Assembly: GCF_027579695.1 (NCBI RefSeq)
Contig: NC_083579.1
Span: 73,777,871-73,841,870, forward strand
Source: Neoarius graeffei
Lineage: Eukaryota > Chordata > Actinopteri > Siluriformes > Ariidae
Reading direction: 5' to 3'
Length of the DNA: 64,000 nt
The position numbers and the translations under genes were made by a program. Below are positions 10,501 through 22,339 of the stretch, one piece after another (positions within the stretch are counted from its first letter, which is position 1; every line of letters begins with the position of its first letter). Below the pieces are notes generated by a model, which saw nothing but the letters and a program-made list of their open reading frames with translations, did not search any database and was not told the DNA's origin.

Positions 10501-11001
10501 TTTCCATGGTATCAAAGGCAAAAGGGCACTGTCTTGAAAGGCAGACCCTTTTACAGCCACAGGTGCTCTCCCAATTAACTCCTAATTATCCCAGTTAACT
10601 TCTAATTATTCTAATTTCTGGAATCCAGACTGTTAAAGAGACAGTCAACATTATGTATGTAAATATTTGACTCTCTGGAATTTTGATACAGTGAATTACA
10701 GCTGAAATAAACCTGTTTCTAATGGATTGTTTTAAAGTAACCTCTGATGTGGAAAAAAAGTAGATAAATTGACTTTCCAAAAGAAATATATTGTAATATG
10801 AATCCAGGAAGTTGAAAGCAAGTGAAAAACTGAGGTTGAATATCAGCCTAGCTGTTTGTATATTTTTAGCCTCAACTGTAAGAGATTTGTTGACTTTATG
10901 ATTGTTTTGATGCAAAGTAAGCAGTCATAGAAATGTTGATGAGGGCTTTAATGTGCTATTTTGCTATGTCCAAGTGCAAACTGTTTTACAGTCACCTAAG
11001 G
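10501..11001. other. Non-coding, AT-rich
   Basis: No gene, RNA or repeat boundary recognised. Confidence 0.4.
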
Positions 11002-12188
11002 CAGAGGTTCTCAACCTTTTCTGCTTTAAGACCCACCTATTCACACTTGTAACAAGTCAGGGCTCATTAAAAAAGATCCTCAATTATTTTGGCTCATCTA
11101 TTCTATTAGAATATAATAATCTATTATAAAGTGTACTAATGTGATGCAACATCATTCCCTGTTACAGATGGAAGCCCAGGAATTAAATAAATTCAATAAA
11201 AACAAACTGTTTTTAATTGTAGGTCTTGTATTTAAAACTGTATGGATGCCAATATAAAACCATGCATGCAGGGCATTCTCAGTCAAAAGGGATTAAGGAT
11301 CCAAAAGTGGAGTCTGGTTGATTAACATAAGAACTTATTGCCATGTTTGTGTTCAGTAAACAAGCAAGCTATTAAAACCAAGAAGTACACCCAAAAGAAA
11401 CCACTCAATGGGATTAGATCCTTACATGCTAACAAAGAAGGATTTTTTGTACGAGTTTGAAAATTATCCAGCCGTTGAGTTCCCCACATCTCAAACTACC
11501 TGGTCCTGCAGACATTGTTCTACACAGACACACAGATGAAAACCTGGAAGAGCATGGAGGAGTACAACTTTTTATATGTGGCTGGGTTAAAGATCTGGGG
11601 ATCAGGACACTACAAGATAGATGGCGGTAGACAGATCTAAGTGCAGGAAGAATATTTATTAGCAGGCATGACATTTACAAAAACAAAAGCAAAGCAGAAT
11701 ATTTAAACAGCATTATAAACATGGCTAGAAACAAACGTGATAATGATATACTTTGCAAATCCTCTGTGAAAACAGCATCCGTATCTGCACGTGCTGATTG
11801 CAGTCAAATCAGTATCAGGTGTTTCCTATAACGACCAGGTCTCAAGAGCGTGCACAACAATCTCCATGAGCACACACGGCCGCTCGAGCTGCATCAGACT
11901 CAAGAGCACGAAGCTGTGACAGTCAAGTGTTCATCTGCTGTGTGATCACAACTTTTAGCTCACATGTACAGTGGTGCTTGAAAGTTTGTGAACCCTTTAG
12001 AATTTTCTATATTTCTGCATAAATATGACCAAAATCATCATCAGATTTTCACACAAGTCCTAAAAGTAGATGAAGAGAACCCAGTTAAACAAATGAGACA
12101 AAAATATTGCACTTGGTCATTTATTTATTGAGGAAAATGACCCAATATTACATATCTGTGAGTGGCAAAGGTACATGAACCTTTGCTT

Positions 12189-13211
12189 TCAGTATCTGGT
12201 GTGACCCCCTTGTGCAGCAATAACTGCAGCTAAACATTTCCGGTAACTGTTGATCAGTCCTGCACACCAGCCTGGAGGAATTTTAGCCCATTCCTCCATA
12301 CAGAACAGCTTCAAATCTGGGATGTTGGTGGGTTTCCTCACATGAACTGCTCGCTTCAGGTCCTTCCACAACATTTTGATTGGATTAAGGTCAGGACTTT
12401 GACTTGGCCATTCCAAAACATTAACTTTATTCTTCTTTAACCTTTCTTTGGTAGAACAACTTGTGTACTTAGGGTCATTGTCTTGCTGCATGACCTACCT
12501 TCTCTTGAGATTCAGTTCATGGACAGATGTCCTGACATTTTCCTTTAGAATTCGCTGGTATAATTCAGAATTCATTGTTCCATCAATGACGGCAAGCTGT
12601 CCTGGCCCAGATGCAGCAAAACAGGTCCAAACCATGATATGACCACCACCATGTTTCACAGATGGGATAAGGTTCTTATGCTGGAATGCAGTGTTTTCCT
12701 TTCTCCAAACATAATGCTTCTCATTTAAACCAGAAAGTTCTATTCTGGTCTCATCCGTCCACAAAACATTTTTCCAATAGCCTTCTGGCTTGTCCACATG
12801 ATCTTTAGCAAACTGCAGATGAACAGCAATCTTCTTTTTGGAGAGCAGTGGCTTTTTCCTTGCAACCCTGCCATGCACACCATTGTTGCTCAGTGTTCTC
12901 CTGATGGTGGACTCATGAACATTAACATTAGCCAATGTGAGAGAGGCCTTCAGTTGCTTAGACGTTACCCTGGAGTCCTTTGTGACCTCGCCGACTATTT
13001 CACACCTTGCTCTTGGAGTGATCTTTGTTGGTCAATCACTCCTGGAGAGGGCAACAGTGGTCTTGAATTTCCTCCATTTGTACACAATCTGTCTGACTGT
13101 GGATTGGTGGAGTCCAAATGCTTTAGAGATGGTTTTGCAACCTTTTCCAGCCTGATAAGCATCAACAATGCTTTTTCTGAGGTCTTCAGAAATCTCCTTT
13201 GTTTGTGCCAT
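12189..13211 (-). pseudogene. Tc1-family transposase, dead (TAG stop, catalytic Glu to Lys)
   Basis: Start chosen at the MAQTKEISEDLR methionine at 13211, the usual Tc1 start. A helix-turn-helix paired-like domain (TISKAFGLHQSTVRQIVYKW) is followed by the first catalytic motif VLWTDET. The second is QQDNDPKYT. The third motif reads NPIKMLW where active family members have NPIEMLW; the spacing from the second Asp is 34, so this is DD34E with Glu replaced by Lys. A TAG interrupts the frame near 12492, and there is a frame change near 12935-13032. DNA cut-and-paste transposition would be its role if intact. Confidence 0.85.
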
Positions 13212-13289
13212 GATACACTTCCACAAACATGTGTTGTGAAGATCAGACTTTGACAGATCCCTGTTCTTTAAATAAAACAGGGTGCCCAC

Positions 13290-14718
13290 CAGGGGCGATT
13301 TCTCAGAGACAACAAGGGAAGCCGAGCTTCCCCTAAAATTCTCTCCCCAAACTGCGGCATCTACGATGTTGAATTCTCATTAAAACAATAACTTGCATAA
13401 CATAATATATGCCCAAGATTGTATTTATGTTCATAACTATCCTGTAACTTATTTGAGTGATGTCTGACGAACTTGCAGTTCGCTACGAGAATCACCTTTG
13501 CTGCCAGGCTGTAACCTTTCTTATTTCAATGGGCTCTATGGACTGGCAGCAGTGTTGCCAGATTGGGCGGTTTTAAGTGCATTTTGGCGGGTTTTGAATA
13601 TATTTTGGGATGGAAAACGTCAGTAGTATCTGGCAACACTGACTGGCAGCTGGGTATCCATTGCAGTCTATGAGACGGCTCTGAACAGCCAATTTCGGCT
13701 AGTTGTTATTGGTTAAAATCAACAAAGTTGTCACTTCCAGGGAAGCCGGGCTTCTCTGGGACTAAACGAGACAGTGGGAGGGACAAGAAGCCGGGCTGAT
13801 GAAGGATTATTGGAGGTAGTGTTTGAAAGACATGAGGAGGGTGGTACTTCAGCGAGGAACACGGAAGTATGATCAGTCATTCCCTAGCGGATGTTGAGAA
13901 AGTGTAGTCGTGTGCCAAAGTGCTGTCCGAATTTCTTTTCATATAAACGGTTCTTCTCATTGATGTCTCTGTACATTACTCTGTAAATAAATGTAAATAT
14001 TACTCGTTGTGCTCTGTTAACTTTCATCCATTCTATCAGTTTGATCATTCGTGAATTCACTCGTTTATTTCATTTGTAGTTCAATCTGCTTGTAGGCTAG
14101 CTTGAGCCTTATTGGGATCTGCAGTGCTAGCTGCTAACAGAAATTGGTGAAGTCTCTGGAAAGCACAACCAGCTGGTATGACAGGGTCACAGACCATTTT
14201 CTGGAAAAGGAGCAGAGGGCAGAATTTGTGTATAAATAGTGTTCATGTTCATGAATCTGAAGTGTGTATATTGTTCAATAATGTTAAGAGAATGGTGGGC
14301 TCTGTGTTATAGGTTATACCTGGGTATAATATTCAAGGTTCTGTGTGTTGCATAGCCTACCTGGTTATGAATTTCCAGACTGTGTTGCAGAAGATGTTCA
14401 AGGATGTGTTGCACAGCTGGGTGTTGTGTTAAAGACTCTGTGTTGCATATCAGGGTATGATGTTCAAGGCTCTTCGTTGAATAGCCAGTGATTTTTGGAT
14501 GTTTGATATTTTTGATTAAGGATATGAGGCACTAGCCTGGCAAGCCAGACTATAACATGAAATGTACAAGCAAAAATACTTTCTGCCACTAGGTAGGGTT
14601 GTCTAGTTCACTGTGCTAATGGGGCACACTTTTCTATGCTTTGATATCCGGCCTACAGGTTTTACGATGAATGCGTAAAATGGGCTTCCCCTGTTTTAAA
14701 AACCAGCAGCCGCCACTG
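13290..14718. mobile_element. Non-autonomous hAT element inserted in Tc1 A
   Basis: Ends CAGGGGCGATTTCT and (reverse strand) CAGTGGCGGCTGCT are imperfect terminal inverted repeats. The 8-bp direct repeat GTGCCCAC flanks it at 13282-13289 and 14719-14726, and removal restores the uninterrupted Tc1 text seen at 24745. 1429 bp with no coding frame, so it depended on a transposase made elsewhere. Confidence 0.9.
13550..13641. mobile_element. 92-bp miniature hAT-type element
   Basis: Perfect 14-bp terminal inverted repeats CAGTGTTGCCAGAT / ATCTGGCAACACTG, flanked by the exact 8-bp repeat ACTGGCAG at 13542-13549 and 13642-13649. Nested inside the hAT element above. Confidence 0.88.
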
Positions 14719-14939
14719 GTGCCCACTCACACTTGCTTGTCATCCCATTGATTGAAAACACCTGACTCTAATTTCACCTTCAAATTAACTGTGAATCCTA
14801 AAGGTTCACATACTTTTGCCACTCACAGATATGTAATATTGGATCATTTTCCTCAATAAATAAATGACCAAGTATAATATTTTTGTCTCATTTGTTTAGC
14901 TGTGTTCTTTTTATCTACTTTTAGGACTTGTGTGAAAAT

Positions 14940-15347
14940 TGATTGATTGATTCCGAACAGCAAAGAAGATATAAAAACAAAAATAAAAAAATGCAATCAT
15001 CAAAACATCATCATAAACAAACAGAATAGCATAGCCACAAGGCAGTAACATAATAATGTTCGGAAAGGATTAGGATGAAGTAAATAACTTATCAAATCCT
15101 AACCACCGCTAATCAAATGCCACTTTCCACCATAATAAACTATATATACAAAAGAAAACAAAATCAACAAAAAAAAAAATATACCAACATGGTATAATAT
15201 CGACCAAATCAAATCATATATACAGATACTTATGCATATATACACACATACAATACATATATACAGTACATACATATACACATCCATATGTACACAGACA
15301 CCCATATCATAATTATGCATATTATGCTTATATATTATATACAATTA

Positions 15348-15387
<40 letters not shown>

Positions 15388-15535
15388 CACACACAAAAAA
15401 AAATACATTTTATATAATATATATATCCATATGTACCCATACCCACATATATACACTTATATTATCAATAGAATGTTATTTTAATTCCTCCTCCCTATAC
15501 CTCATAAAGATCTGTTCCTTATACCTTTTTTTGAA
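14940..15535 (-). mobile_element. LINE 3' tail inserted in Tc1 A
   Basis: On the - strand the text ends in TTCGGAATCAATCAATCA, a LINE-like 3' tail, and shares most of its length with 22340-22790. It interrupts the Tc1 right arm between GTGTGAAAAT and CTGATGATG. No clear target duplication. Contains a (CA)n tract at 15350-15377 and a TA-rich tract. Confidence 0.6.
15350..15377. repeat. (CA)n microsatellite
   Basis: Fourteen CA units followed by TA repeats. Confidence 0.95.
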
Positions 15536-15850
15536 CTCTGATGATGTTTTAGGTCATATTTATGCAGAAATATAGAAAATTCTAAAGGGTTCGCAAACTT
15601 TCAAGCACCACTGTATATTGCCATGCATCAACACCAAAATGCCTCATTTTCATCGGTAACCCATTGCAAAGCATCGTGAGCTGTAGTGTGACTGTAGCTT
15701 AATGAGGCGGATGTGATGTTGGATGCAATACAGCAATTGTACCCTACTATGAGTAAAAACGAGCTTCAGCTTGAAAAAAAAATTTGCGGCCCACTAGATG
15801 GTACTTCGTGGCCCACTAATGGGCCGTGGCCCAGTGGTTGAGAAACACTG

Positions 15851-17036
15851 ACCAGGCATTCATAATCTCCCATAAGTATTTAAAGTCTACCTAAAAACAT
15901 ATTTTCATCAAAAGGATATGAGGAATGGACTGACAACCATGAGCTATAAGTATACAGTATGCTTCCTTATTATGTATAAATGAAAATTTCATAACCAACT
16001 ACACTATGCTCAGAGGTAGGAGTAGAGTAGAATAATATCCTGACAAACCAGCTAGCATGAACAAAGTCACTTGATCAACGCTAATCCTGCCTTCTATTCT
16101 GATAAGAATATAAACATGCACTTTTATTCTCTTTGTACTTCTTCCGAGGTCATCGGCTGCAAGTTTAATTGTGCCGGCTGTGAGTGTTCTGCGATGCTCA
16201 GACATTCTTGCCTCACCTGACGGTGCATATCAAGTAATTGAAAAAAGAGCTATATAAATGGTATTCACCCAGCCAGAGGGCTTTTTTTTTGTCTACAAAA
16301 ACAAGTTTTGCCTGCCACCTGGATATTGGCTCCAGTGTTATGATAACAGTGACATGTTTATTTTCCCTTCAGCCATACCATTAGGTGCTGGTACATGTTT
16401 CAAACACACTGCCTCAATGAGCCACTATTTAAGTATTTCAACATACAAATGGTATTTGCTACTTACACTCTTGCAGACAAATCGATTGAGTGATCTTTTT
16501 AAAGTATGCATCACTCCCAAAGAATTCTCACAGTCTGCCTACAATTGGAAGGTGTGTATGAATGGGACAGCTGCCACAGTGCTGGTATGCAAATTTTATG
16601 TGTGGGAATAAAAGTTCAATTTCTGTTAGTTTTGCTTTAAGGCATTATGTAAAATGACATGGTGCAATTTCAATACAAACATACACATAGGGGATGCAGA
16701 CAAACAACAAGGCAACTTGTGTTTCATGTGTAAATATATAAAGGCATCATCATGCCTCATTGGTTTGTTTGGTGTGAAATGACTTTACCACTATGCGGTT
16801 AACCAACTACAGTATAAGACCAATAAAAGTCAAAGCTTTAAAAAGAAAATTAAATATTTGACTGAGCTTGCCAAGGCATTCCTGAGAAGCTTGTATTTGC
16901 TGTATGTGAGTAACTTCCAGCATCTATCTGCACTCATGTCATTTTGAAGCTATGTTTTTTAGCTGGAAGGGACAGATTATAACCATATTATGTGTCTAGG
17001 AACAATTAGCATGTCTGTACAGTAGAGGAAGAACAG
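15851..17036. other. Non-coding, no feature recognised
   Basis: AT-rich, short random frames only. A poly-T run near 16281 is the only simple feature. Confidence 0.4.
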
Positions 17037-17047
17037 CTGGTTTAACT

Positions 17048-17427
17048 GTCCATCCATCCAGCCATCCTTTATCCATAGGCAATTACCCTGTGCAGGGTCA
17101 CGGGCAAGCTGGAACCTATCCCAGCTGACTATGGGCGAGAGGCGGGGTACACCCTGGACAAGTCACCAGATCATCACAGGGATGACACAGAGACAAACAA
17201 CCATTCACACTCACATTCACACCTACGGTCAATATAGAGCCACCAATTAACCTAACCTGCATGTCTTTGGACTGGGGGGGAAACCGGAGCACCCGGAGGA
17301 AACCCACATAGATACCGGGAGAACATGCAAAGTCCAAACAGAAAGGCCCTCGTCGGCCACTGAGCTCGAACCCAGAACCTTCTTGCTGCGAGGTGACAGT
17401 GCTAACCACTACACCACTGTGCTGCCC
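17048..17427 (-). mobile_element. tRNA-headed SINE, copy 1
   Basis: On the - strand a head with box A-like TGGTGTAGTGGTTAGC is followed by a conserved ~300-bp body ending in GGATGGATGGA. Box B is decayed here. The 11-bp repeat CTGGTTTAACT flanks it (17037-17047 and 17428-17438). Confidence 0.88.
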
Positions 17428-17567
17428 CTGGTTTAACTGATTTACTTTTATTATAGACTTCCACTGGGGGTGCATAAGCGTACTCTTGATGCCGGTCCCA
17501 AGCCCGGATAAATTGGAGAGGGTTGCGTCAGGAAGGGCATCCGGCGTAAAATTGTGCCAAATCTAAC

Positions 17568-17699
17568 ATGCAGATTGAAAAGAGAAATACCATTACGGAT
17601 CGGTTGGGGCCTGGGTTAACAACGACCGCCTCCGGTACTGTTGGTCAACAGGGTGCTGGTGGAAAGTATGCTACTGTTGCATCAAAAGGGAGAAGGAGA

Positions 17700-17751
<52 letters not shown>

Positions 17752-18302
17752 GGAGACAGCGTGAAAGATGGAAGGGAAGGAGCTTAGAATTGAGGGTAGG
17801 AACACTGAATGAGGGAACACTGACTAGCAGAGCGAGAGAGTTAGCAGGTATGATGGAAAGAAGGAAGTTGGACATTTTGTGTGTGCAAGAGACAAGGTGG
17901 AAAGGAAGCAAGGCCAAGAACATTGGAGGTGGATGCAAGTTGTTTTATTATGGAGTCGATGGAAAGAGAAATGGCGTTGGTATTGTTTTGAGGGAAGAGT
18001 TGGTCAACAGTGTGATTGATGTGAAGAGGGTGTCAGATAGAGTGATAGGCATGAAGTTGGAGATTCACGGAGTGGTAATCAATGTTGTGTGCGCGTATGC
18101 CCCACAGGTTGGATGTGAGAATGAAGAGAAAGAGTCTTTCTGGGAAAAGATGGATGAAGTGGTAGAAAATATACCGAGGGAGGAGCACGTGCTGATAGGA
18201 GCAGATTTCAACGGACATGTCGGTGAGGGAAACAGAGGAGATGAGGATGTGATGGGCAGATATGGTGTAAGAGAGAGAAATGTGGAAGGGCAAATGGTGG
18301 TC
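17568..18302 (+). pseudogene. RTE LINE apurinic endonuclease domain, C-terminally cut
   Basis: The AP-endonuclease domain begins at LRVGTLNEGTL and shows CVQETRWKG (catalytic Glu), VVCAYAPQVG and GADFNGHVG (Asp and Asn). The product resembles the endonuclease of RTE elements, often annotated as craniofacial development protein 2-like. A (GT)24 tract at 17702-17749 lies inside the upstream frame and encodes alternating Cys-Val. The frame is cut at 18302 by the inverted Rex1-like piece before the last endonuclease motifs. Confidence 0.8.
17702..17749. repeat. (GT)24 microsatellite inside an RTE reading frame
   Basis: 48 bp of pure GT. It keeps the frame open as a Cys-Val run. Confidence 0.95.
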
Positions 18303-19362
18303 GTTTGTCCATAGTCCTCTTCTCTGCTACCGTCACCAGAGAGTCCAGCTTCATGCCAACCACAGAGCTGGCCCGCCTGATCAGTTTGTCCAGCCTGGAT
18401 GTGTCCTTCTTGGATGTGCTGCCCCCCTAGCACACCACGGTGTAAAACAGGACACTGGCGACCACGGACTGATAGAACATCCACAGGAGTTTCCTGCAGA
18501 TGTACAAGTGGTTGGTGTTGCAAGTCCAGTCCAGCTTGCTGTCCAGCCACAGCCCGAGGTACTTGTAGGAATCCACAGCCTCCACCTCGACTCCCTCGAT
18601 CAGAACTGGTTGTGACCTTGGTCTGGACCTCCCAAAGTCAATGACCAGCTCCTTGGTCTTCAAGGTGTTGAGCTGCAGATGGTTCCTGTTGCACCAAACA
18701 GCAAAGTCCCTCACTAGGCTCCTATAGTCCTCCTCTCTGTCATCCCTGATACACCCCACAATGGCTGTGTCATCGACAAACTTCTGAATGTGACACAGCT
18801 CCGAGTTGTAGCAGAAGTTCGTGGTGTACAGGATGAAGAGAAGAGGGGCCAGCACCATGCCCTGGGGTGCTCCAGTGCTGCTAATCACAGTGTCAGATGT
18901 GATGTCCTTCAGCCTGACGTACTGCAGCCTGTCGGTGAGGTAGCTGGAGATCCAGGTGACCAGGCAGGGGTCCATTCACATCCTGTTCAGTTTGTCCTAA
19001 AGCATAAGGGACTGGATGGTGTTGAAGGCACTCGAGAAGTCCAAGAAGAGGATTCTCATTGTGCCATTTCCCTTATCCAGATGTGAGTGGGCTCGGTGTA
19101 GCAGGTAGAGAATGGCGTCTTCCACACCAACACCTGCCCGGTACGCAAACTGCAGACAGTCCTGGGCATGTTGCACCTGGGGTCTGAGGAGGCTGAGGAA
19201 GAGCTGCTCAAACGTCTTCATCAGATGTGAAGTGAGTGCCACCGGTTGGAAGTCATTCAGCTCACTGGGCCGATTCTTCTTGGGAACTGGAACAATGCAT
19301 GATGTCTTCCAGAGAGTGAGCACTCTCCCCAGCTGCAGGCAACATCCTTTCAAGGAAGAGCT
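18303..19362 (-). pseudogene. Rex1/CR1-like LINE reverse transcriptase fragment, inverted within the RTE
   Basis: On the - strand the order is VPVPKKNRPSELNDFQPVALTSH, FDFSSAFNTIQ-like, GAPQGMVLAPLLFILY, FVDDTAIVG (catalytic DD), YKYLGLWLDSKLDW, and SVVASVLFYTVVC. Both ends are truncated and there is no 3' tail, so this is not a simple retrotransposed copy. Family shared with 59160-62150. Confidence 0.75.
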
Positions 19363-21358
19363 TGAAAATGAAAAAGAGGAAGTGTGAAATAGTAGAGCCG
19401 AAGATTAAGTGGTGGAAACTAAAAGAGGTTGAACATCAGAAGGAGTTTAGGGAAGAAATGAGATGAAGATTGAGTGGTAATGGAAGTCTGCCAGAAGATT
19501 GGGATACTATTGCTATATTAGTAAGAAAGGCAGTAAGGAAGATGCTAGGGTGGTCATCGGGAAGGAGGAAGGAAGACATGGTGGTGGAACAAAGAAGTGC
19601 AGGAAATTATAAAAGAGAAGAGGCTAGCAAAGAAGAATTGGGACGATCAGAGAGATGAGGAAAGCAGGCAGTTATACAGAGAGATGAGACAGAAGGCAAA
19701 AAGAGCGGTAGTGAAGGCGAAAGCAGATGCATACTAGGAGTTGTACAAAAGACTGGAGACCAAAGAAGGAGAGAAAGACCTGTACAGACTAGCTAGGCAG
19801 AGAAACAGGGAAGCAAGGGATGTACAGCAGGTAAGAGTGATGAAAAATGTAAATGGAAATGTGCTGACAAACAAAGAGAGTGTATTAAGAAGGTGGAAAG
19901 AGTACTTTTAGGATTTATTAAATGAGGAGAATCCAAGAGAGAAAAGGTCAGATTCGTTGGAGACAGCAAATCAGGAAGCAGAGTTGGTTAGTAAGGATGA
20001 GGTGAGGGCAGCCATGAAAAGAATGAAGACTGGGAAAGCAGTCAGACCAGATGGTATCTCGACTGAGGTTTGGAGATGTTTGGGTGAGACGGCTGTGGAG
20101 TTCCTAACAAGATTGTTTAATAAGATCCTAGAGAATGGGAAAATGCCAGATGAATGGAGAGTGTGCTAGTCCCAATATACAAGAATAAGGAAGATGTACA
20201 GAGCTGCAGTAATTACAGAGGGATAAAATTGATGAGCCACACCATGAAGTTATGAGAAAGGGTATTGGAGGTGAGACTGAGAAGAGAGGTAGCAATCTGT
20301 GAACAGCAGTACAGGTTTATGCTAAGGAAGAGCACGTCGGATGCAATTTTTGCTTTAATAATGTTAATGGAGAAGTACAGGAAAGACCAGCGAAAACTAT
20401 ATTGTGTGTTTGTAGACCTAGAGAAGGCACACGATAGAGTGCCGAGAGATGAGTTATGGTATTGTATGAGAAAGTGTGGAGTGAATGAGAAGTATATTAG
20501 AGTGGTGCAAGACATGTATGAGAACAGTGAAACAGCAGTGAGGTGTGCAGTTGGAACGACTGAATGGTTCAAGGTGAAGGTGGGACTCCATCAAGGATCT
20601 GCTTTGAGTCCTTTCTTGTTTGCCATAGTGATGGATAGCTTGACGGACGAAGTGAGGCAAGAGTCACCATGGAACATGATGTTTGCAGATGATATTGTGA
20701 TATGTGGTGAAAGGAGGTTGAGTTGGGTTTGGAGAGATGGAGGTATGCATTGGAACGAAGAGGAATGAAGGTGAGCAGTAACAAAACAGAATATATACGC
20801 ATCAATGAGAATGGGGATGAGTGTGTAGTGAAGATGCAAGGAGTAGACGTAAAGAAAGTTGGTGAATTCAAGTACCTGGGGTCAACTGTGCAGGAAAATG
20901 GGGGCTGCGATAGTGAGGTGAGAAAGAAAGTGCAGGCAGGGTGGAGCAGTTGGAGAAGGATTTCGGGAGTCATTTGTGATAGGAAAGTCCCAACAAAAGT
21001 CAAACGTAAGATGTATAAGACAGCAGTGAGACCAGCTATGATGTATGGATTGGAGACCGTACCCTTAACGAAGAGACAGGAGGCAAAGTTGGAGGTGGCT
21101 GAGTTGAGGATGTTAAGGTTTGCGATGGAAGTGATGAGGTTGAACAGGATAAGGAACAAGCACATCCTGAGAAGAGATGCAGAGCATGTTGGAAGGAGAA
21201 CGTTGAGGATGGAGCTGCCAGGCACACGAAAACGAGGAAGGCCAAAGAGGAGATACATGGATGTAGTGATAGAGGACATGAAAGTGGCAGGTGTAGTTGA
21301 GAAGGATGCGGAAGACAGAGAACAATGGAGACGAAAGATCTGCTATGGCGACCCCTAA
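19363..21358 (+). pseudogene. RTE LINE reverse transcriptase, several stops and frameshifts
   Basis: Ordered motifs: KIKWWKL, KTGKAVRPDGISTEVW (20023-20070), VFVDLEKAHDRVPR (near 20408-20450), GLHQGSALSPFLFAIVMD (20581-20635), MFADDIVICG (near 20680-20710), FKYLGSTVQENGG (near 20865-20905), and the C-terminal RKRGRPKRRYMD finger-like part near 21225-21260. The final stop is at 21356-21358. At least four breaks, so inactive. Confidence 0.82.
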
Positions 21359-21469
21359 TTGGGAGCAGCCAAAAGAAGAAGAAGAAGAAGATAGACTTCA
21401 GGTTAAAAATATAATGAATTCAGAAATAACTCTGATGTTCATATTCATAAGTTGCTCTTATCACGTCAA

Positions 21470-21605
21470 TCACACTATTCAGTGTCACCCAGATGAGGCT
21501 GGGGTCCTTCTGAATCTGGTTCCTCTCAAGGTTTCTTCCTCATATTGTCTCAGGGAGTTTTTCCTTGCCGCCATTGCCTCTGGTTTGTTCCAAATTTATA
21601 TACAG
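21470..21605 (+). repeat. Interspersed repeat fragment (SINE/LINE tail type)
   Basis: GGTTCCTCTCAAGGTTTCTTCC and the following text recur at 46795-46845 with the same order. Confidence 0.5.
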
Positions 21606-21624
21606 AATTTATATGTTTGTCAAA

Positions 21625-21745
21625 ACATTGGACTACCAATTAGAAAGTTGTGAGTTCAAATCTCAATACTGCCAAGCTGCCACTGCTGGGCCCTTAATCA
21701 AGGCACTTAACCTTCAACTGCTCAGTTGTATAAAGAGAGAGAGAG
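21625..21745 (+). mobile_element. tRNA-like SINE fragment of a second family
   Basis: A GTGAGTTCAAATCTC box-B-like sequence is followed by GGCCCTTAATCAAGGCACTTAACC, typical of a common teleost SINE, and ends in a GA tract. Head incomplete. Confidence 0.55.
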
Positions 21746-22143
21746 AGAGATGTTAAAGAAATGTCATTAATATAAATGTAACAAAATTTGTCTCATTAAT
21801 TTTGCCTTAAAGTGCATATCAAAAAATAAATTCAGGAGCAAGATCAATGTAATTCTCCTATTTTATATTAAACTTTGGTCAAATATCTGTCACATTTTGC
21901 ATTTTGTGCAATTTTTTTACCTTGTGGAATACCAGAAAAATTCGGTTGAAATCAAGCCATTTGAGGTGAATTGGTCCGCCTCTGAAAAAACTTGCCATTT
22001 GGATTTCCCGGCAAACATTGATTTTCGTGACGTCGCGTGCGGGACGCCTCCTTCTGAATCCTACATCAGCGCTGGTTTGTTTATGAGAAAACGACCTGGT
22101 GGTTTTCTGCAAATTTCTTCAACGTTATCACATAATTATTAAA

Positions 22144-22326
22144 ATGGTTAACAGATTTATTGTAGGAGGGTGTAGCAACACCAATCTTGATGGGATTAGT
22201 GCTCATCGTTTTCCAAAAGGCCGGATAATGAGAGAGAAATGGGAGTGCTTTGTGCGAGGCACCCGGAAGCCGAGGACCAAGCAGAGCAGAGAAAAAGACC
22301 AAGAAAACCGGCAATTCACAAGTTGA
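22144..22326 (+). pseudogene. THAP zinc-finger N-terminus, truncated
   Basis: Starts MVNRFIVGGCSN and continues SAHRFPKGRIMREKWECFV, the opening of a THAP (C2CH) DNA-binding domain: the second Cys, His and the RFPK / KW spacing are recognisable. The first Cys expected before IVGGC is Phe, so the zinc site is broken. The frame ends after 60 residues at 22324-22326. Only the first half of a THAP domain is present. Confidence 0.65.
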
Positions 22327-22339
22327 CTGTTGCCAGGGT

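Larger units (their letters stand above)
11969..15613 (-). mobile_element. Tc1-like transposon A, carrying two later insertions
   Basis: Ends CAGTGGTGCTTGAAAG (11969) and CTTTCAAGCACCACTG (15613) are inverted repeats, flanked by TA at 11967-11968 and 15614-15615. Same family as 24456-25971. A hAT element (13290-14718) and a LINE tail (about 14940-15535) lie inside. Without them the element is about 1.6 kb, the usual Tc1 size. Confidence 0.9.
11002..15850. mobile_element. hAT (Charlie-like) relic, outer shell of a transposon nest
   Basis: Left end CAGAGGTTCTCAACC and right end GGTTGAGAAACACTG are near-complementary and typical of non-autonomous hAT termini. The element's own sequence is 11002-11966 plus 15616-15850; a Tc1-like element sits between. 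No 8-bp target duplication survives (ACCTAAGG versus ACCAGGCA), so the boundaries rest on the termini alone. Confidence 0.6.
17475..21395 (+). mobile_element. RTE-clade LINE with a replaced middle
   Basis: A 5' region and endonuclease (17475-18302) and a reverse transcriptase half (19363-21358) read on the + strand and end in an AAG-rich tail (21376-21391). A foreign inverted LINE segment (18303-19362) stands where the end of the endonuclease and the linker should be. Confidence 0.8.

Noticed and set aside
11429-11674. 81-codon open frame on the - strand
   Set aside because: Inside the hAT shell, no domain, no splice context.
16258-16611. 117-codon open frame
   Set aside because: AT-rich, poly-T containing, no recognisable domain or neighbouring exons.
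17568-17760. Cys-Val-rich secreted peptide
   Set aside because: The Cys-Val run is a (GT)24 microsatellite inside a LINE frame.
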